Positions 49,575 to 58,858 of a DNA stretch of 61,290 nucleotides are shown one piece after another. Position 1 is the first letter of the stretch; every line of letters starts with the position of its first letter. Where the stretch lies: positions 1 through 61,290 of the forward strand of contig JADCFP010000117.1 in assembly GCA_020249465.1 (NCBI GenBank), read 5' to 3'. The notes under the pieces are model-generated. The model was not told the origin of the DNA. It saw only the letters and a list, made by a program, of their open reading frames with translations, and did not search any database. Both the position numbers and the translations under genes were made by a program. Source of the DNA: Roseomonas sp. Its GTDB lineage: Bacteria; Pseudomonadota; Alphaproteobacteria; Acetobacterales; Acetobacteraceae.

Positions 49575-50323
49575 GCGGGCGTCGCATCCTTCTGCTTGGA
49601 GCGCTTGCAATGCCTGCCCTAGCTGAAACGCCAACCAAGCCCCTTCGCGCGGCGATCATTTTGTCCAATCCGGTGCTGGTCACGCGCGGTCCAGATGGTA
49701 CGCCCGGTGGCGTGACTGTCGGCCTTGCCCAGGCGCTAGCCAGGCGCCTCGGGCGACCCTTGGAGCTAGTCAGTTACGACAATCCAGCCCGCTATAACGG
49801 GAGTGTGGGCCAGGGAGCCTGGGATGTGGGCCTAGCGGCGCGCGATCCGGCGCGAGGTGAACACCTTGCGTTCAGTGTACCCTTTCTTGAGGTAGACAAC
49901 GGTTATGTTGTCGGTCCCAGCAGCGCGCTGCGCCACGCTGAGGAAGTCGACCGCCCAGGCATACGCGTTGCGGTGGCAGAGGGGTCGGCACCCGATGGTG
50001 TGCTTACGCGTAACTTGCGTGCGGCAACTTTGGTTCGCGTGCCCGGCGGTCTGGAGGCGGCGCGCGCAGCCTTGTCCGACGGGCGCGCCGATGCCTATGG
50101 CGATAACACGCATCTGTGTCATGGCATTGTAGAAAAGCTGCCCGGGGCACGCGTGCTGGAAGGCCGCTTCAATCTAGTGCTGATGTCCATTGCAGTGCCG
50201 AAGGCTGAGGCAGAGCAGGCCATGCCCGCCATCAATAACTTTGTCGCTGCGGCGCTTAGCGATGGTCTCCTGGCCCGGCTCATCAGCGAAGCGGGGTTGC
50301 GCGGTGTTCGGCTACCGGTTTGA
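49571..50323 (+). CDS. Family 3-type periplasmic solute-binding protein
   Basis: The 250-residue protein begins with GTG overlapping the previous stop (GTGA) and a short signal peptide (SGRRILLLGALAMPALAE). The body resembles amino-acid-type binding proteins: LRAAIILSNPVLVTRGPDGT, GVTVGLAQALARRLGRPLEL, WDVGLAARDPARGEHLAFSV and ALSDGRADAYGDNTHLC. No ABC permease or ATPase is nearby. Codon choice looks less GC-biased than in the flanking hydrolase genes. Its ligand could be the hydantoin-type substrate of the operon, but this is inferred. Confidence 0.8.
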   Translation: MSGRRILLLGALAMPALAETPTKPLRAAIILSNPVLVTRGPDGTPGGVTVGLAQALARRLGRPLELVSYDNPARYNGSVGQGAWDVGLAARDPARGEHLAFSVPFLEVDNGYVVGPSSALRHAEEVDRPGIRVAVAEGSAPDGVLTRNLRAATLVRVPGGLEAARAALSDGRADAYGDNTHLCHGIVEKLPGARVLEGRFNLVLMSIAVPKAEAEQAMPAINNFVAAALSDGLLARLISEAGLRGVRLPV

Positions 50324-50369
50324 GTCGATAGTGATCAATTGCTCGTCTTTCATTGATTAAGGAGCTCCA

Positions 50370-52445
50370 ATGACTGCTCGCCTCGCCGTTGATATCGGCG
50401 GCACCTTCACAGACTTGGCCATTGAAAAGGATGGCCAGCGCTGGACCGCCAAGGTCCTGACCACGCCTGCCGCGCCTGAAAAGGGCGTGCTGGAAGGGGT
50501 GCAGCAGGTGTTGGCCAAGGCCGCCATGAAGCCTGCCGATCTGGCGTTGGTGATCCATGGCACCACGCTTGCCACCAATGCGGTGATCGAACGCAAGGGG
50601 GCCAAGACCGCGCTGATCACAACGGAAGGTTTTCGCGATGTTTTGGCACTCGCGAATGAAGCGCGTTACGATCAATATGATCTGAATATCGAATTGCCCA
50701 AACCGCTGGTGCCGCGCCGTTGGCGCCTGCCGGTGCCGGAACGCCTGGACAATACCGGCAAGGTGCTGCTGGCACTGGATGAGGCTGCGGTGCGCGCGCA
50801 TATTCCCTTTCTGCGCGCTGAGGGGATTGAAAGCCTCGCGATTGGGTTCATCCATGGCTTTGTGAACCCAACCCATGAACGCCGCGCGGCCGAGATTGTG
50901 CGGGAAGCCTGGCCGGAATTGCCGGTCTCGCTTTCCTCAGAAGTCTCGCCCGAAATGCGCGAGTGGGAGCGTTTTTCAACCACCGTCGCCAATGCCTATG
51001 TGCAGCCCTTGATGGCGCGCTATTTGAAGCAATTGGAATTGGGCTTGCGCGAAGCGGGGCTGGCCTGCCCGCTTTATCTGATGCTGTCCGGCGGTGGGCT
51101 TACCACGATTGATACGGCAGCGCGTTTCCCGATCCGCTTGGTGGAAAGCGGCCCGGCGGGCGGCGCGATTTTCTCGGCCTTTGTCGCGCGGCAACGCGGC
51201 TTTGATAAGGTGTTGTCCTTCGATATGGGCGGCACCACGGCCAAGGTCTGCCTGATTGATGATTTCCGCCCGCAGGCATCGCGCACATTCGAAGTCGCGC
51301 GGGTTGGGCGCTTCAAGAAGGGCTCTGGCCTGCCGCTCCGCATTCCCGTGATTGAGATGGTGGAAATCGGTGCGGGAGGCGGTTCCATCGCGCAGGTGGA
51401 TAGCATGGGTCGCATTCAGGTCGGCCCCGAAAGTGCCGGCGCTGATCCTGGCCCCGCCTGTTACGGGCGCGGCGGTACGCATCCCGCTGTGACCGATGCC
51501 AATCTTGCGCTTGGCCGCTACGATCCGGAGCTCTTCGCGGGTGGTGCGCTCAGGCTTCATCCCGATCAGTCACGCAAGGCGCTGGCGGAACATGTTGGTG
51601 GCAAGCTCGCTCTTTCCGCTGATATGGCGGCACTTGGCGTGGTTGAAATGGTGGATGAGAATATGGCCAATGCCGCGCGTGTGCATGCCATTGAAAGTGC
51701 GAAAAATTACGAAGGCCGAGTGGTGATTGCCTTTGGTGGCGGTGGCCCTGTGCATGGCTATCGCGTCGCGGAGAAAATTGGCGTGAAGCGCATTCTGGTG
51801 CCCTCCGGCGCTGGTGTGGGTAGCGCGATTGGCTTCCTCCGCGCGCCGGTCGCTTATGAGGTGGTGAAGTCGCTTTATCAGCGCTTCGGCAGCTTTGACA
51901 TCGCGGCAGTGAATAGCCTGCTTGCCGCCATGTCGCAGGAAGCGGCGGGCGTGGTGGCGGAAGGCGCCTTTGGTGCGCCAATCGAGGAAACCCGCATCGC
52001 CTATATGCGCTATGTCGGGCAGGGGCATGAGATTGCAGTGCCGATCCCGCCGCGCGCCTTGACCGAACAGGATGTGCGCGAAATTCGCGCGCTGTATGAC
52101 GCGGAGTATAGCCGCTTTTATGATCGGCCGGTGCCGGGTTCGGATGTGGAAATCCTGTCCTTCGCCGTCACTGTCCGCACCGTGGAAGCGCATGTGGAAC
52201 CGGCAGCGGCAGTGGCGAATGCGCCGGCGCCAAGCCCGATCCGCGTACAAATGGTGCGTGATACCGCGACCGGCGAAGTGGCCGAATGGCAGGTCTATGA
52301 TCGTGAAGCGATGCGGCCCGGCGCCACGGTGCCCGGCCCCGCCATCATCGCGGAAGCGGAAACCAGCACCTTGATTGGCCCTGGCTGGATTTGCCGCATG
52401 GACGGGCTGGGTTATCTCGATCTGACGCAGGAGGCTGCACGATGA
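50370..52445 (+). CDS. hyuA: Hydantoinase/oxoprolinase subunit A (HyuA)
   Basis: The 691-residue protein is the ATP-binding subunit of the hydantoinase/5-oxoprolinase family, which opens cyclic amides such as N-methylhydantoin or 5-oxoproline at the expense of ATP. The actin-like phosphate motifs are visible: RLAVDIGGTFTDLAIEKDG at the N-terminus and VLSFDMGGTTAKVCLID in the middle, then GAGGGSIAQVDSMGRIQVGP. AAGGAG lies 5 bases before the ATG. hyuB overlaps its stop by 4 bases. Acetone- or acetophenone-carboxylase subunits are related alternatives, but they usually carry extra subunits. Confidence 0.93.
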   Translation: MTARLAVDIGGTFTDLAIEKDGQRWTAKVLTTPAAPEKGVLEGVQQVLAKAAMKPADLALVIHGTTLATNAVIERKGAKTALITTEGFRDVLALANEARYDQYDLNIELPKPLVPRRWRLPVPERLDNTGKVLLALDEAAVRAHIPFLRAEGIESLAIGFIHGFVNPTHERRAAEIVREAWPELPVSLSSEVSPEMREWERFSTTVANAYVQPLMARYLKQLELGLREAGLACPLYLMLSGGGLTTIDTAARFPIRLVESGPAGGAIFSAFVARQRGFDKVLSFDMGGTTAKVCLIDDFRPQASRTFEVARVGRFKKGSGLPLRIPVIEMVEIGAGGGSIAQVDSMGRIQVGPESAGADPGPACYGRGGTHPAVTDANLALGRYDPELFAGGALRLHPDQSRKALAEHVGGKLALSADMAALGVVEMVDENMANAARVHAIESAKNYEGRVVIAFGGGGPVHGYRVAEKIGVKRILVPSGAGVGSAIGFLRAPVAYEVVKSLYQRFGSFDIAAVNSLLAAMSQEAAGVVAEGAFGAPIEETRIAYMRYVGQGHEIAVPIPPRALTEQDVREIRALYDAEYSRFYDRPVPGSDVEILSFAVTVRTVEAHVEPAAAVANAPAPSPIRVQMVRDTATGEVAEWQVYDREAMRPGATVPGPAIIAEAETSTLIGPGWICRMDGLGYLDLTQEAAR

Positions 52446-54115
52446 AGGAAACCGGCGCGCTGGCGACAATTCAACGCCAGATCCAATGGAATCGCCTGAT
52501 TGCGGTAGTCGAAGAACAGGCGCAAACCATGATCCGTACTGCCTTCAGCACCACGGTGCGTGAAGCGGGCGATCTTTCCGCCGGCGTCTTTGACCTGCAA
52601 GGACGCATGCTGGCGCAGGCCGTGACCGGCACGCCTGGCCATGTGAATTCCATGGCGGAATCGGTTGGGCATTTCCTCGCGAAATTTCCTGCCGCCAGCA
52701 TGAAGCCAGGTGATCACTACATCACCAATGATCCGTGGCTTGCGACCGGGCATTTGCATGACCTGACCGTGGTCTCACCGGCGTTTCGCGGCGGCAAGAT
52801 TGTCGGGCTATTCGCCAATACCGCGCATATCATTGATATCGGCGGCCTTGGCATGGGCCCGGAAGGGCGCAGCGTTTTCGAAGAAGGGCTCTATATCCCG
52901 ATCGTGAAATGCTTCGACGCCGGCGCACCGAATGAGACGTTTTTCGATTTCATCCGTGCGGGATCGCGTACGCCGGTGGAATTGGAAGGCGATATCTATT
53001 CACTCTGCGCCTGCAATGATGCTGGGTCCAAGCGGCTTGTCGAAATGATGGATGAGTTCGCCATGGATAGCCTGGATGATCTGGCAGAATATATTTTTGA
53101 GGCCAGCCGGCGCGCCACCTTGCTTGAAATCGCCAAGCTGCCGCGCGGTACTTTCCGTTCCGATATCAAATCAGATGGCTATGAGGCGCCGGTGACGCTG
53201 AAGGCGGCCATGACCATCCATGCCGATCGGATTGTGGTGGATTACGCCGGGACTTCGGGGCTTTCCAGCCGCGGCATCAATGTGCCGCCGGCCTATTGCC
53301 GCGCCTATTCCTGCTTCGGCATCAAATGCGTCGTTGCCCCGGAAGTGCCGAATAATTGGGCGAGCCTGGCGCCGTTTGAGATGGAAATCCCCGAAGGTTC
53401 CATCCTTAATGCGCCGCGCCCTTATCCTGTCAGTGTGCGGCATGTGATCGGGCAATTGATCCCCGATCTGATGATGGGCTGCCTGCATCAGGCGGTGCCG
53501 GGCCGCGTGAATGCGGAAGGCTCCTCCGCACTTTGGAATCCGCCTTTGCGTGGCGGGTCTCAGGTCTCCGGCCAGGAAGCGGAAGTGGATGATTTTGAAA
53601 TCATCACCTTCAATTCCGGCGGCACCGGCGCGCGGCCGGCCAAGGATGGGCTGGATGGCACGGCCTTCCCATCGGGCGTGCGCACCATGCCGGTGGAAGC
53701 GACTGAAAACGTCGCCCCCGTGATCTTCTGGAAGAAGGAACTCCGCCCTGATTCCGCAGGCGCAGGCAAGACACGCGGCGGCTTTGGCCAGATCATGGAA
53801 ATCGGCGCCAAGGGCGATGCCGAATTCGTCGTGAATGCGATTTTCGATCGCGTCGCCAATCCGCCCAAGGGGCGCGATGGCGGTGGGGAAGGCGCGGGCG
53901 GTTGGGTTGGGCTGAATGACGCGAACGGCACGGTGCTGCGCACCAAAGGCTTTCAGGTTATCCCAAAGGGCCGGCGCCTGCTGCTGAAACTGCCAGGCGG
54001 CGGCGGCATGGGTGATCCCAAGGCGCGCGATCCGGAATTGGTGAAGCGCGATGTGGCGGATGGGCTGATCACCACCCATGCGGCGCGCGATATCTATGGC
54101 GTTGAGGTGAAATAG
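52442..54115 (+). CDS. hyuB: Hydantoinase/oxoprolinase subunit B (HyuB)
   Basis: The 557-residue partner of HyuA shows QRQIQWNRLIAVVEEQAQTM, REAGDLSAGVFDLQGRMLAQ, HYITNDPWLATGHLHDLTVV and, near the C-terminus, LPGGGGMGDPKARDPELV. The length is normal. The ATG at 52442 overlaps the hyuA stop, so the subunits are made together. A strong convergent hairpin follows the stop. Together with the M20 carbamoylase-like enzyme it would hydrolyse a cyclic ureide stepwise. Confidence 0.93.
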   Translation: MKETGALATIQRQIQWNRLIAVVEEQAQTMIRTAFSTTVREAGDLSAGVFDLQGRMLAQAVTGTPGHVNSMAESVGHFLAKFPAASMKPGDHYITNDPWLATGHLHDLTVVSPAFRGGKIVGLFANTAHIIDIGGLGMGPEGRSVFEEGLYIPIVKCFDAGAPNETFFDFIRAGSRTPVELEGDIYSLCACNDAGSKRLVEMMDEFAMDSLDDLAEYIFEASRRATLLEIAKLPRGTFRSDIKSDGYEAPVTLKAAMTIHADRIVVDYAGTSGLSSRGINVPPAYCRAYSCFGIKCVVAPEVPNNWASLAPFEMEIPEGSILNAPRPYPVSVRHVIGQLIPDLMMGCLHQAVPGRVNAEGSSALWNPPLRGGSQVSGQEAEVDDFEIITFNSGGTGARPAKDGLDGTAFPSGVRTMPVEATENVAPVIFWKKELRPDSAGAGKTRGGFGQIMEIGAKGDAEFVVNAIFDRVANPPKGRDGGGEGAGGWVGLNDANGTVLRTKGFQVIPKGRRLLLKLPGGGGMGDPKARDPELVKRDVADGLITTHAARDIYGVEVK

Positions 54116-54120
54116 TTCCG

Positions 54121-54154
54121 CAAGGTCGGCGCCTTCGATAGGGCGCCGACCTTG
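54121..54154. terminator. Bidirectional hairpin terminator between convergent genes
   Basis: Perfect 13-base arms (54121-54133 and 54142-54154, containing GGTCGGCGCC and GGCGCCGACC) enclose an 8-base loop between hyuB and the convergent M20D gene. It is very stable and GC-rich. U tracts are weak on both sides, so termination is likely but not proven. Confidence 0.65.
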
Positions 54155-54166
54155 ATTGAATGGCAG

Positions 54167-55369
54167 TTATCCAGCGGCACTATTCATTTCCCGCCGTACC
54201 AGATTGACCCAGAACGCCACGCCATGGGGCAGGGCGGCATCGTTGAAATCATACAGCGGTGTGTGCAGTGCATGCGCCTTGCCATCCGGCGCATGGCCAT
54301 TGCCCATGAAGACAAAGGCACCTGGCTTGGCGCGCAGCATGAAGGCGAAATCCTCGCCGCCCGTCACCGGCGTCATCTTGTCATCCACGGCGTCAGCACC
54401 GACCAATTCCCGCGCGGTATCCGCCATGACGGTAGTCTCACGCGCATGATTGATCAGCGGCGCGGCATTCCACCACAGCGTAACCTCAGCACTTGCGCCT
54501 TGCATTCGGGCCATCAGTTCCGCCACCTCACGCATGCGATCTTCCAGCATTTTCTGCATGGTCGCGTTGAAGGCGCGCATGGTGCCGCCAACCAGGATTT
54601 CTGACGGCATCACATTCAGCGCATCCACCGACCCGCCAGAGATGTGGCCTACGCTGATCACCACGCTTTCCAGCGCCGGCGCATTGCGGCTGACAATACT
54701 TTGCAGCGCGGTGATGAAATTCGCTTGTGCAACCGTGATGTCACTCGCCAAATGGGGGGAATTGCCACCATGCCCGCCGGTGCCGCGAAACTGCACTTTC
54801 CAGCGCCCGGAACCGGCCATCATGGGACCGTTGCAGAGCGCGAAATGGCCGAGCGGCAGGCCTGGCATATTATGCATGCCATAGACGGAATCGCAGGGGA
54901 AACGCGCAAACAGCCCATCATCCAACATGGCTTGCGCGCCGCCACGGCCTTCTTCGGCAGGTTGGAAAATGAAATGCACCGTGCCGGCGAAATCGCGCTT
55001 CTTGGCCAAGACCTCGGCCGCGCCCAATAGCATGGCGGTGTGCCCATCATGCCCGCAGGCATGCATCTTGCTCATATGTTGTGACGCATAGGGCAGATTG
55101 GTCGCTTCCGTCAGCGCCAGCGCATCCATATCAGCGCGCAGCCCAATCGCCCCCTGGCCCGGGCGATTACCGCGAAGCGTGCCCACCACGCCCATGCGGC
55201 CAACGCCTTCTGTGGTTTCAATGCCAAGGCTGCGCAGCTTGGCAGCGACCAGCGCCGCAGTGCGTGTTTCTTCCATGCCCAGTTCCGGATGGGCGTGAAT
55301 GTCTTTGCGGATCGCGATCAGCTCCGGCAGGATGGGGGCGATTTCCTGCATCAGGGGATGGTCTGTCAT
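54167..55369 (-). CDS. M20D family amidohydrolase (hippurate hydrolase / aminoacylase type)
   Basis: The 400-residue enzyme has the M20D motifs: DIHAHPELGMEETRTAALVA, the metal-site MHACGHDGHTAMLLGAAEVL, FIFQPAEEGRGGAQAMLDDG with the catalytic Glu pair, GTGGHGGNSPHLASD and TGGEDFAFML. These enzymes deacylate N-acyl amino acids or cleave indole conjugates. No signal peptide is seen, so it is cytoplasmic. It converges on hyuB and may have its own promoter in the short gap to the lipoprotein gene. It may extend amide degradation, but the substrate is not known. Confidence 0.92.
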   Translation of the reverse strand: MTDHPLMQEIAPILPELIAIRKDIHAHPELGMEETRTAALVAAKLRSLGIETTEGVGRMGVVGTLRGNRPGQGAIGLRADMDALALTEATNLPYASQHMSKMHACGHDGHTAMLLGAAEVLAKKRDFAGTVHFIFQPAEEGRGGAQAMLDDGLFARFPCDSVYGMHNMPGLPLGHFALCNGPMMAGSGRWKVQFRGTGGHGGNSPHLASDITVAQANFITALQSIVSRNAPALESVVISVGHISGGSVDALNVMPSEILVGGTMRAFNATMQKMLEDRMREVAELMARMQGASAEVTLWWNAAPLINHARETTVMADTARELVGADAVDDKMTPVTGGEDFAFMLRAKPGAFVFMGNGHAPDGKAHALHTPLYDFNDAALPHGVAFWVNLVRREMNSAAG

Positions 55370-55396
55370 GCGGCTTCTCTTTTCTTGCTGATCACA

Positions 55397-56029
55397 TCAC
55401 GAACGCGGTAGGGCTTCGCGTTCAACGGGTTGCGGCAGGCTCTCGCCCGGGGCGGCCACCAATTGCAGCCAGGCGCGCAAATGCCGCCGCAATTGAAATT
55501 CGAGTTCGACATTCAGGTCCTGCCCAGCCAGTTTCACCGCGCGTTCCGCCAATGCTGCCCTTTCGCCGCCATCACGCACTGACCCGGTCGCAACACGCGT
55601 GGCCTCGGCCGAGGCAGTGGCAAGTATGGCATCTTCGGCGGAGATAACTTCCACCTGGCAGCGCATGACGCAGCGGAAGCTCTCAGATGCTGGGCTGAAA
55701 ACGCCACCCGAAGCGCCGCTTTCCCGCGTAAGGCTTGCGGTCTGGATCAGGAAACGCGCCTTGCCGGGGCCGCCGGCCGCGCTCAGCCGGTCCTGCGCCA
55801 TGCGCAGCATCACTTCTGCTGGCTGAAGCGGCGCGGATTGATCCACAAGGAAGGCTGTGCCGCTGCCGGGTTCCTGGATTTCCAGCGTGCCGACCTTGAG
55901 GCGAAGCGGTGTCAAATGCCCATAGCTGGGCGGCCCAGGCGGTACATAAGGCCCTGCCGCCTGTTCATTGGCGCAGGCGGCCAGCGAGGGAAGTGCCAGG
56001 AAGGCGCGGCGTTTCGTCAGCAAGGCCAT
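55397..56029 (-). CDS. Predicted lipoprotein of unknown function
   Basis: The 210-residue protein carries a lipoprotein signal: MALLTKRRAFLALPSLAACA, with lipobox LAAC and lipidation at Cys19. The mature part has no motif I recognise; it contains VEVISAEDAILATASAEATR and ends with a basic region. The ATG at 56029 has GGGGA 6 bases upstream; a TTG 6 bases earlier is less likely. The start lies at the end of hslO, so it is probably cotranscribed with it. The length and pattern resemble small outer-membrane assembly-type lipoproteins, but I do not assign a function. Confidence 0.75.
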   Translation of the reverse strand: MALLTKRRAFLALPSLAACANEQAAGPYVPPGPPSYGHLTPLRLKVGTLEIQEPGSGTAFLVDQSAPLQPAEVMLRMAQDRLSAAGGPGKARFLIQTASLTRESGASGGVFSPASESFRCVMRCQVEVISAEDAILATASAEATRVATGSVRDGGERAALAERAVKLAGQDLNVELEFQLRRHLRAWLQLVAAPGESLPQPVEREALPRS

Positions 56030-56031
56030 GG

Positions 56032-56997
56032 TCAATCCCCCGCTTCCCGCGCCGGCAAGGCCGCCCGGTCAAACCGAAAATCGAAATTGCAGAATTCGCA
56101 AGTCATGGTGATGGTGCCCTCATCGGCCATGTGGTCCAGATCATCGGTGCTGAAACCACCCAGCACATTCAGCAAACGGTCACGCGAACAGCGGCAGCCG
56201 TAAGAAAGCGGCTTTGGCCGATCCAGCCTCAGCCCCTCGGCATGGAATAGCCGATGCAGCAGCTGTTCGCCGGAAAGCCGATCATCCAACAATTCATCGT
56301 TGCTGATGGTGCGCGCCAGAATGGTCGCGGTCTGCCAGGCTTCCTGCTGCTGTTCCTGATCCATTTGCTGAACAAGCCATCCGGCGCCGGCCACGCGTTC
56401 CATCAGCAGCGCCGAAGCCCGCCAGCCATTGGGCGTTTCTGCGCAGGCGAGCTTCACATAGGTATCCAACTGTTCCGAATTGCGGAAATACTCACTGGTC
56501 ATGTCGGTCAGGGTTTCGCCTTCAATGGCGACAATTCCCTGGTAGCGATCCATATCGGGCCCCTGATCGCAGGTGAAGGCCAGATAGCCCTTGCCAAGCA
56601 GCGTGGCGGCGTTCAGCGTTTCAAGCCCTGCCAGGCTTTCCCGATTGACCTTGGCATAGCCACGCAGCGCCCCGGCATTGGTGCAATCGGCCAGGAATAG
56701 CGAAACCGGGCCATCGCCCTTGGCCTGCAGGCTGAAGGAGCCTTCGAATTTCAGCGCCGCCGCCAGACCAGCCGTCAGCGCCATCGCCTCACCGGAAAGT
56801 TTCGCAATTTCCGGTTGATAATCATGCCGGGAAAGCAAAGCATCAGCCAAAGGCCCAAGGCGCACGAGGCGCCCACGCACCGGCCTTTCATCCAAATGGA
56901 AGGGCAGAATGGCCCTGGGCACCACCAGATCGGGCACGGGTGGTCGGCCAAAGGCGTCAAACATGGGGCCATCGGCCTGTTCCGGTATTTGCGACAC
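56032..56997 (-). CDS. hslO: Redox-regulated chaperone Hsp33
   Basis: The 321-residue holdase is switched on by oxidation. The C-terminal zinc centre is complete: Cys268 and Cys270 in YGCRCSRDRLL, and Cys300 and Cys303 in TCEFCNFDF. The N-terminal body includes GPVSLFLADCTNAGALRGYA and KGYLAFTCDQGPDMDRYQGI. The GTG at 56997 is chosen because AAGGAAG ends 4 bases upstream; a frame-open extension to 57060 has no ribosome site. The usual CxC-CxxC spacing is kept, so it should bind zinc in the reduced state. It is divergent from the DedA gene. Confidence 0.93.
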   Translation of the reverse strand: MSQIPEQADGPMFDAFGRPPVPDLVVPRAILPFHLDERPVRGRLVRLGPLADALLSRHDYQPEIAKLSGEAMALTAGLAAALKFEGSFSLQAKGDGPVSLFLADCTNAGALRGYAKVNRESLAGLETLNAATLLGKGYLAFTCDQGPDMDRYQGIVAIEGETLTDMTSEYFRNSEQLDTYVKLACAETPNGWRASALLMERVAGAGWLVQQMDQEQQQEAWQTATILARTISNDELLDDRLSGEQLLHRLFHAEGLRLDRPKPLSYGCRCSRDRLLNVLGGFSTDDLDHMADEGTITMTCEFCNFDFRFDRAALPAREAGD

Positions 56998-57097
56998 GAG
57001 ACTTCCTTGCAATGAATCGGGCAACTCTAATTTTGGGTCGCCTCTTCCCCTTTTCACCAATAGGGGGCAGTTATAGCCAAAATCCGGGGGTGGTGTC

Positions 57098-57673
57098 TTG
57101 GCTGAAATCTGGGAGTCCTGGGGGCACTACGCCTATTTGGGTTCTTTTATCTGGGCATTTTTTGAAGGTGAGACTTTCGTTCTGGCGGCCGCCGCCCTTG
57201 GGGCAGCCACTGGCGCTGTGAACCCCTGGTGGCTGCTTTTGGCAGTGTGGTTCGGGTCTTTTCTGGGCGATCAAACCTGGTTCACGCTCGGCCGACGCTT
57301 TGGCCCGCGTGTGGTGCGCCGCATCAAGGGCGCTGATCAGAAAGTCGCCAGGGTCAATGAGCTTCTGCAACGCTATGGCACGTGGTTCATTCTGAGTTTT
57401 CGGTTCCTTTACGGCATCCGCAATGTTGCTTCTGCCGCTTGCGGCCTCGCGGGGCTGAATTGGGCGCGCTTTGCGATCCTGAATTTCATCGCCGCCGGCA
57501 TTTGGGCCAGCAGCTTTGTTGCGGCTGGGTGGTTCCTGGGCGCGCTGATTGGGCCGGAAAGGCTCGGCTGGACCATTGCGGGCATCGCCTTGGCGGCGCT
57601 GCTGTTCTTCGTGATCCGGCAATGGCGCCGGCGTTCCGCGAAGGCGAAGGCAAAGGCCGCCGAGGGCGCCTGA
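57098..57673 (+). CDS. DedA family membrane protein
   Basis: The 191-residue inner-membrane protein shows DedA/VTT features: the acidic FFEGETFVLAAAALGAA near the N-terminus, the FGSFLGDQTWFTLGRRFGPR stretch, and the conserved arginine-rich region SFRFLYGIRNVASAACGLAG. DedA proteins help recycle undecaprenyl or other lipid carriers and keep proton-motive balance. The start is TTG at 57098, behind a GGGGTGG stretch; no ATG or GTG lies in frame nearby. It is divergent from hslO. The C-terminus is strongly basic. Confidence 0.88.
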   Translation: MAEIWESWGHYAYLGSFIWAFFEGETFVLAAAALGAATGAVNPWWLLLAVWFGSFLGDQTWFTLGRRFGPRVVRRIKGADQKVARVNELLQRYGTWFILSFRFLYGIRNVASAACGLAGLNWARFAILNFIAAGIWASSFVAAGWFLGALIGPERLGWTIAGIALAALLFFVIRQWRRRSAKAKAKAAEGA

Positions 57674-57846
57674 GTTGCATAAGGCGGCGGGGCAAAGCCT
57701 TCCCTTCTTTCCTGTTTTTGTGGCAAAGACATTCCTTTTCACCCTGCGGGAAGCAAGAACTTTCCGAGGCTTGTGTCGCGCTCCGCGCCGCGCGACGATC
57801 GATGCCGGAAGTCGCAAAATCAGGCATGGTGATCGGCATGGGTGGA
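57674..57846 (+). promoter_or_regulatory. Region upstream of cysK
   Basis: These 173 bases contain no convincing gene. T-rich runs (CTTTCCTGTTTTTGTGG and ATTCCTTTTCACC) near 57705-57745 could end DedA transcription or form a promoter for cysK-cysE. No clear riboswitch or operator was recognised. The 5' edge of cysK is uncertain, with in-frame ATGs at 57802, 57826 and 57838 inside this region. Confidence 0.3.
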
Positions 57847-58848
57847 ATGGGGCATGTGGTGGATGGTCTGGCTGGCGCCATCGGCAATACGCCCCTGATC
57901 CGCCTGAAGCATGCCAGTGAAATCACAGGTTGCGACATTCTGGGCAAGGCGGAATTCATGAACCCCGGCGGTTCGGTCAAGGACCGCGCCGGGCTCGGCA
58001 TTATTGCCGATGCCGAAGTACGCGGCGCCTTAACACCCGGCCAGCCTGGCACGATTGTAGAAGGCACGGCCGGCAATACGGGCATTGGTATTACGCTCGT
58101 CGCCAATGCGCGCGGTTATCGCAGCGTCATTGTGGTGCCTGAGACGCAAAGCCGCGAAAAGCTCGATTTTCTGCGCATGATTGGCGCTGATCTCCGCCTG
58201 GTGCCGGCCAAGCCATTCTCTGACCCCGGCAATTATGTGCATTACAGCCGTCGCTTGGCGGAGGAGTTGGGTGCGGTCTATGCCAATCAATTCGACAACC
58301 TTGCCAATCGTGCCGCGCATGAAGCCACAACGGGCCCTGAGATTTGGGATCAGACCCGCGGGCAGATTGATGCCTTCACCTGTTCCTGCGGCACTGGCGG
58401 CACCTTGGCTGGCATTGCCCGCGCGCTGAAGGCTCGCGGCCCGAAAACACGTATTGTGCTGGCCGACCCAATGGGCAGTTCGCTTTATTCCTGGATCAAA
58501 ACGGGCGAATTGAAGCCCGAGGGTTCCTCCATCACCGAAGGCATAGGCCAGGCTGCGCGTGTGCCGGGCAATTTGGTGGGCGACCGCGTGTTGATTGATG
58601 ACGCTGTGCAGGTGACGGATGAGGAAGCGCTACAGCAAGTTTTTGATTTGCTTGTGCAGGAAGGCATATGCCTTGGTGGGTCCGCGGGGCTGAATGTTGC
58701 TGCCGCCATCAAGGTAGCGCGCCAATTGGGGCCAGGGCATCGCGTGGTGACGATTCTTTGTGATGGCGGTGCGCGCTATCAATCCAAGCTGTTCAATCCG
58801 GAATTCCTGCGCGAACGCGGTCTGCCCATTCCGCCTTGGCTTGCATGA
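57847..58848 (+). CDS. cysK: Cysteine synthase (O-acetylserine sulfhydrylase)
   Basis: The roughly 333-residue PLP enzyme makes cysteine from O-acetylserine and sulfide. The PLP lysine is in [14 protein letters not shown], the substrate loop is [11 protein letters not shown], and the phosphate cradle is [15 protein letters not shown]. The extended C-terminus resembles the CysK2-like group of alphaproteobacteria. Several in-frame ATGs (57802, 57826, 57838, 57847) are possible; the last is chosen because it gives the usual short N-terminus before [17 protein letters not shown]. cysE starts 10 bases after the stop, with its ribosome site at the cysK end. Confidence 0.92.
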   Translation: MGHVVDGLAGAIGNTPLIRLKHASEITGCDILGKAEFMNPGGSVKDRAGLGIIADAEVRGALTPGQPGTIVEGTAGNTGIGITLVANARGYRSVIVVPETQSREKLDFLRMIGADLRLVPAKPFSDPGNYVHYSRRLAEELGAVYANQFDNLANRAAHEATTGPEIWDQTRGQIDAFTCSCGTGGTLAGIARALKARGPKTRIVLADPMGSSLYSWIKTGELKPEGSSITEGIGQAARVPGNLVGDRVLIDDAVQVTDEEALQQVFDLLVQEGICLGGSAGLNVAAAIKVARQLGPGHRVVTILCDGGARYQSKLFNPEFLRERGLPIPPWLA

Positions 58849-58858
58849 GGACCGCGCG

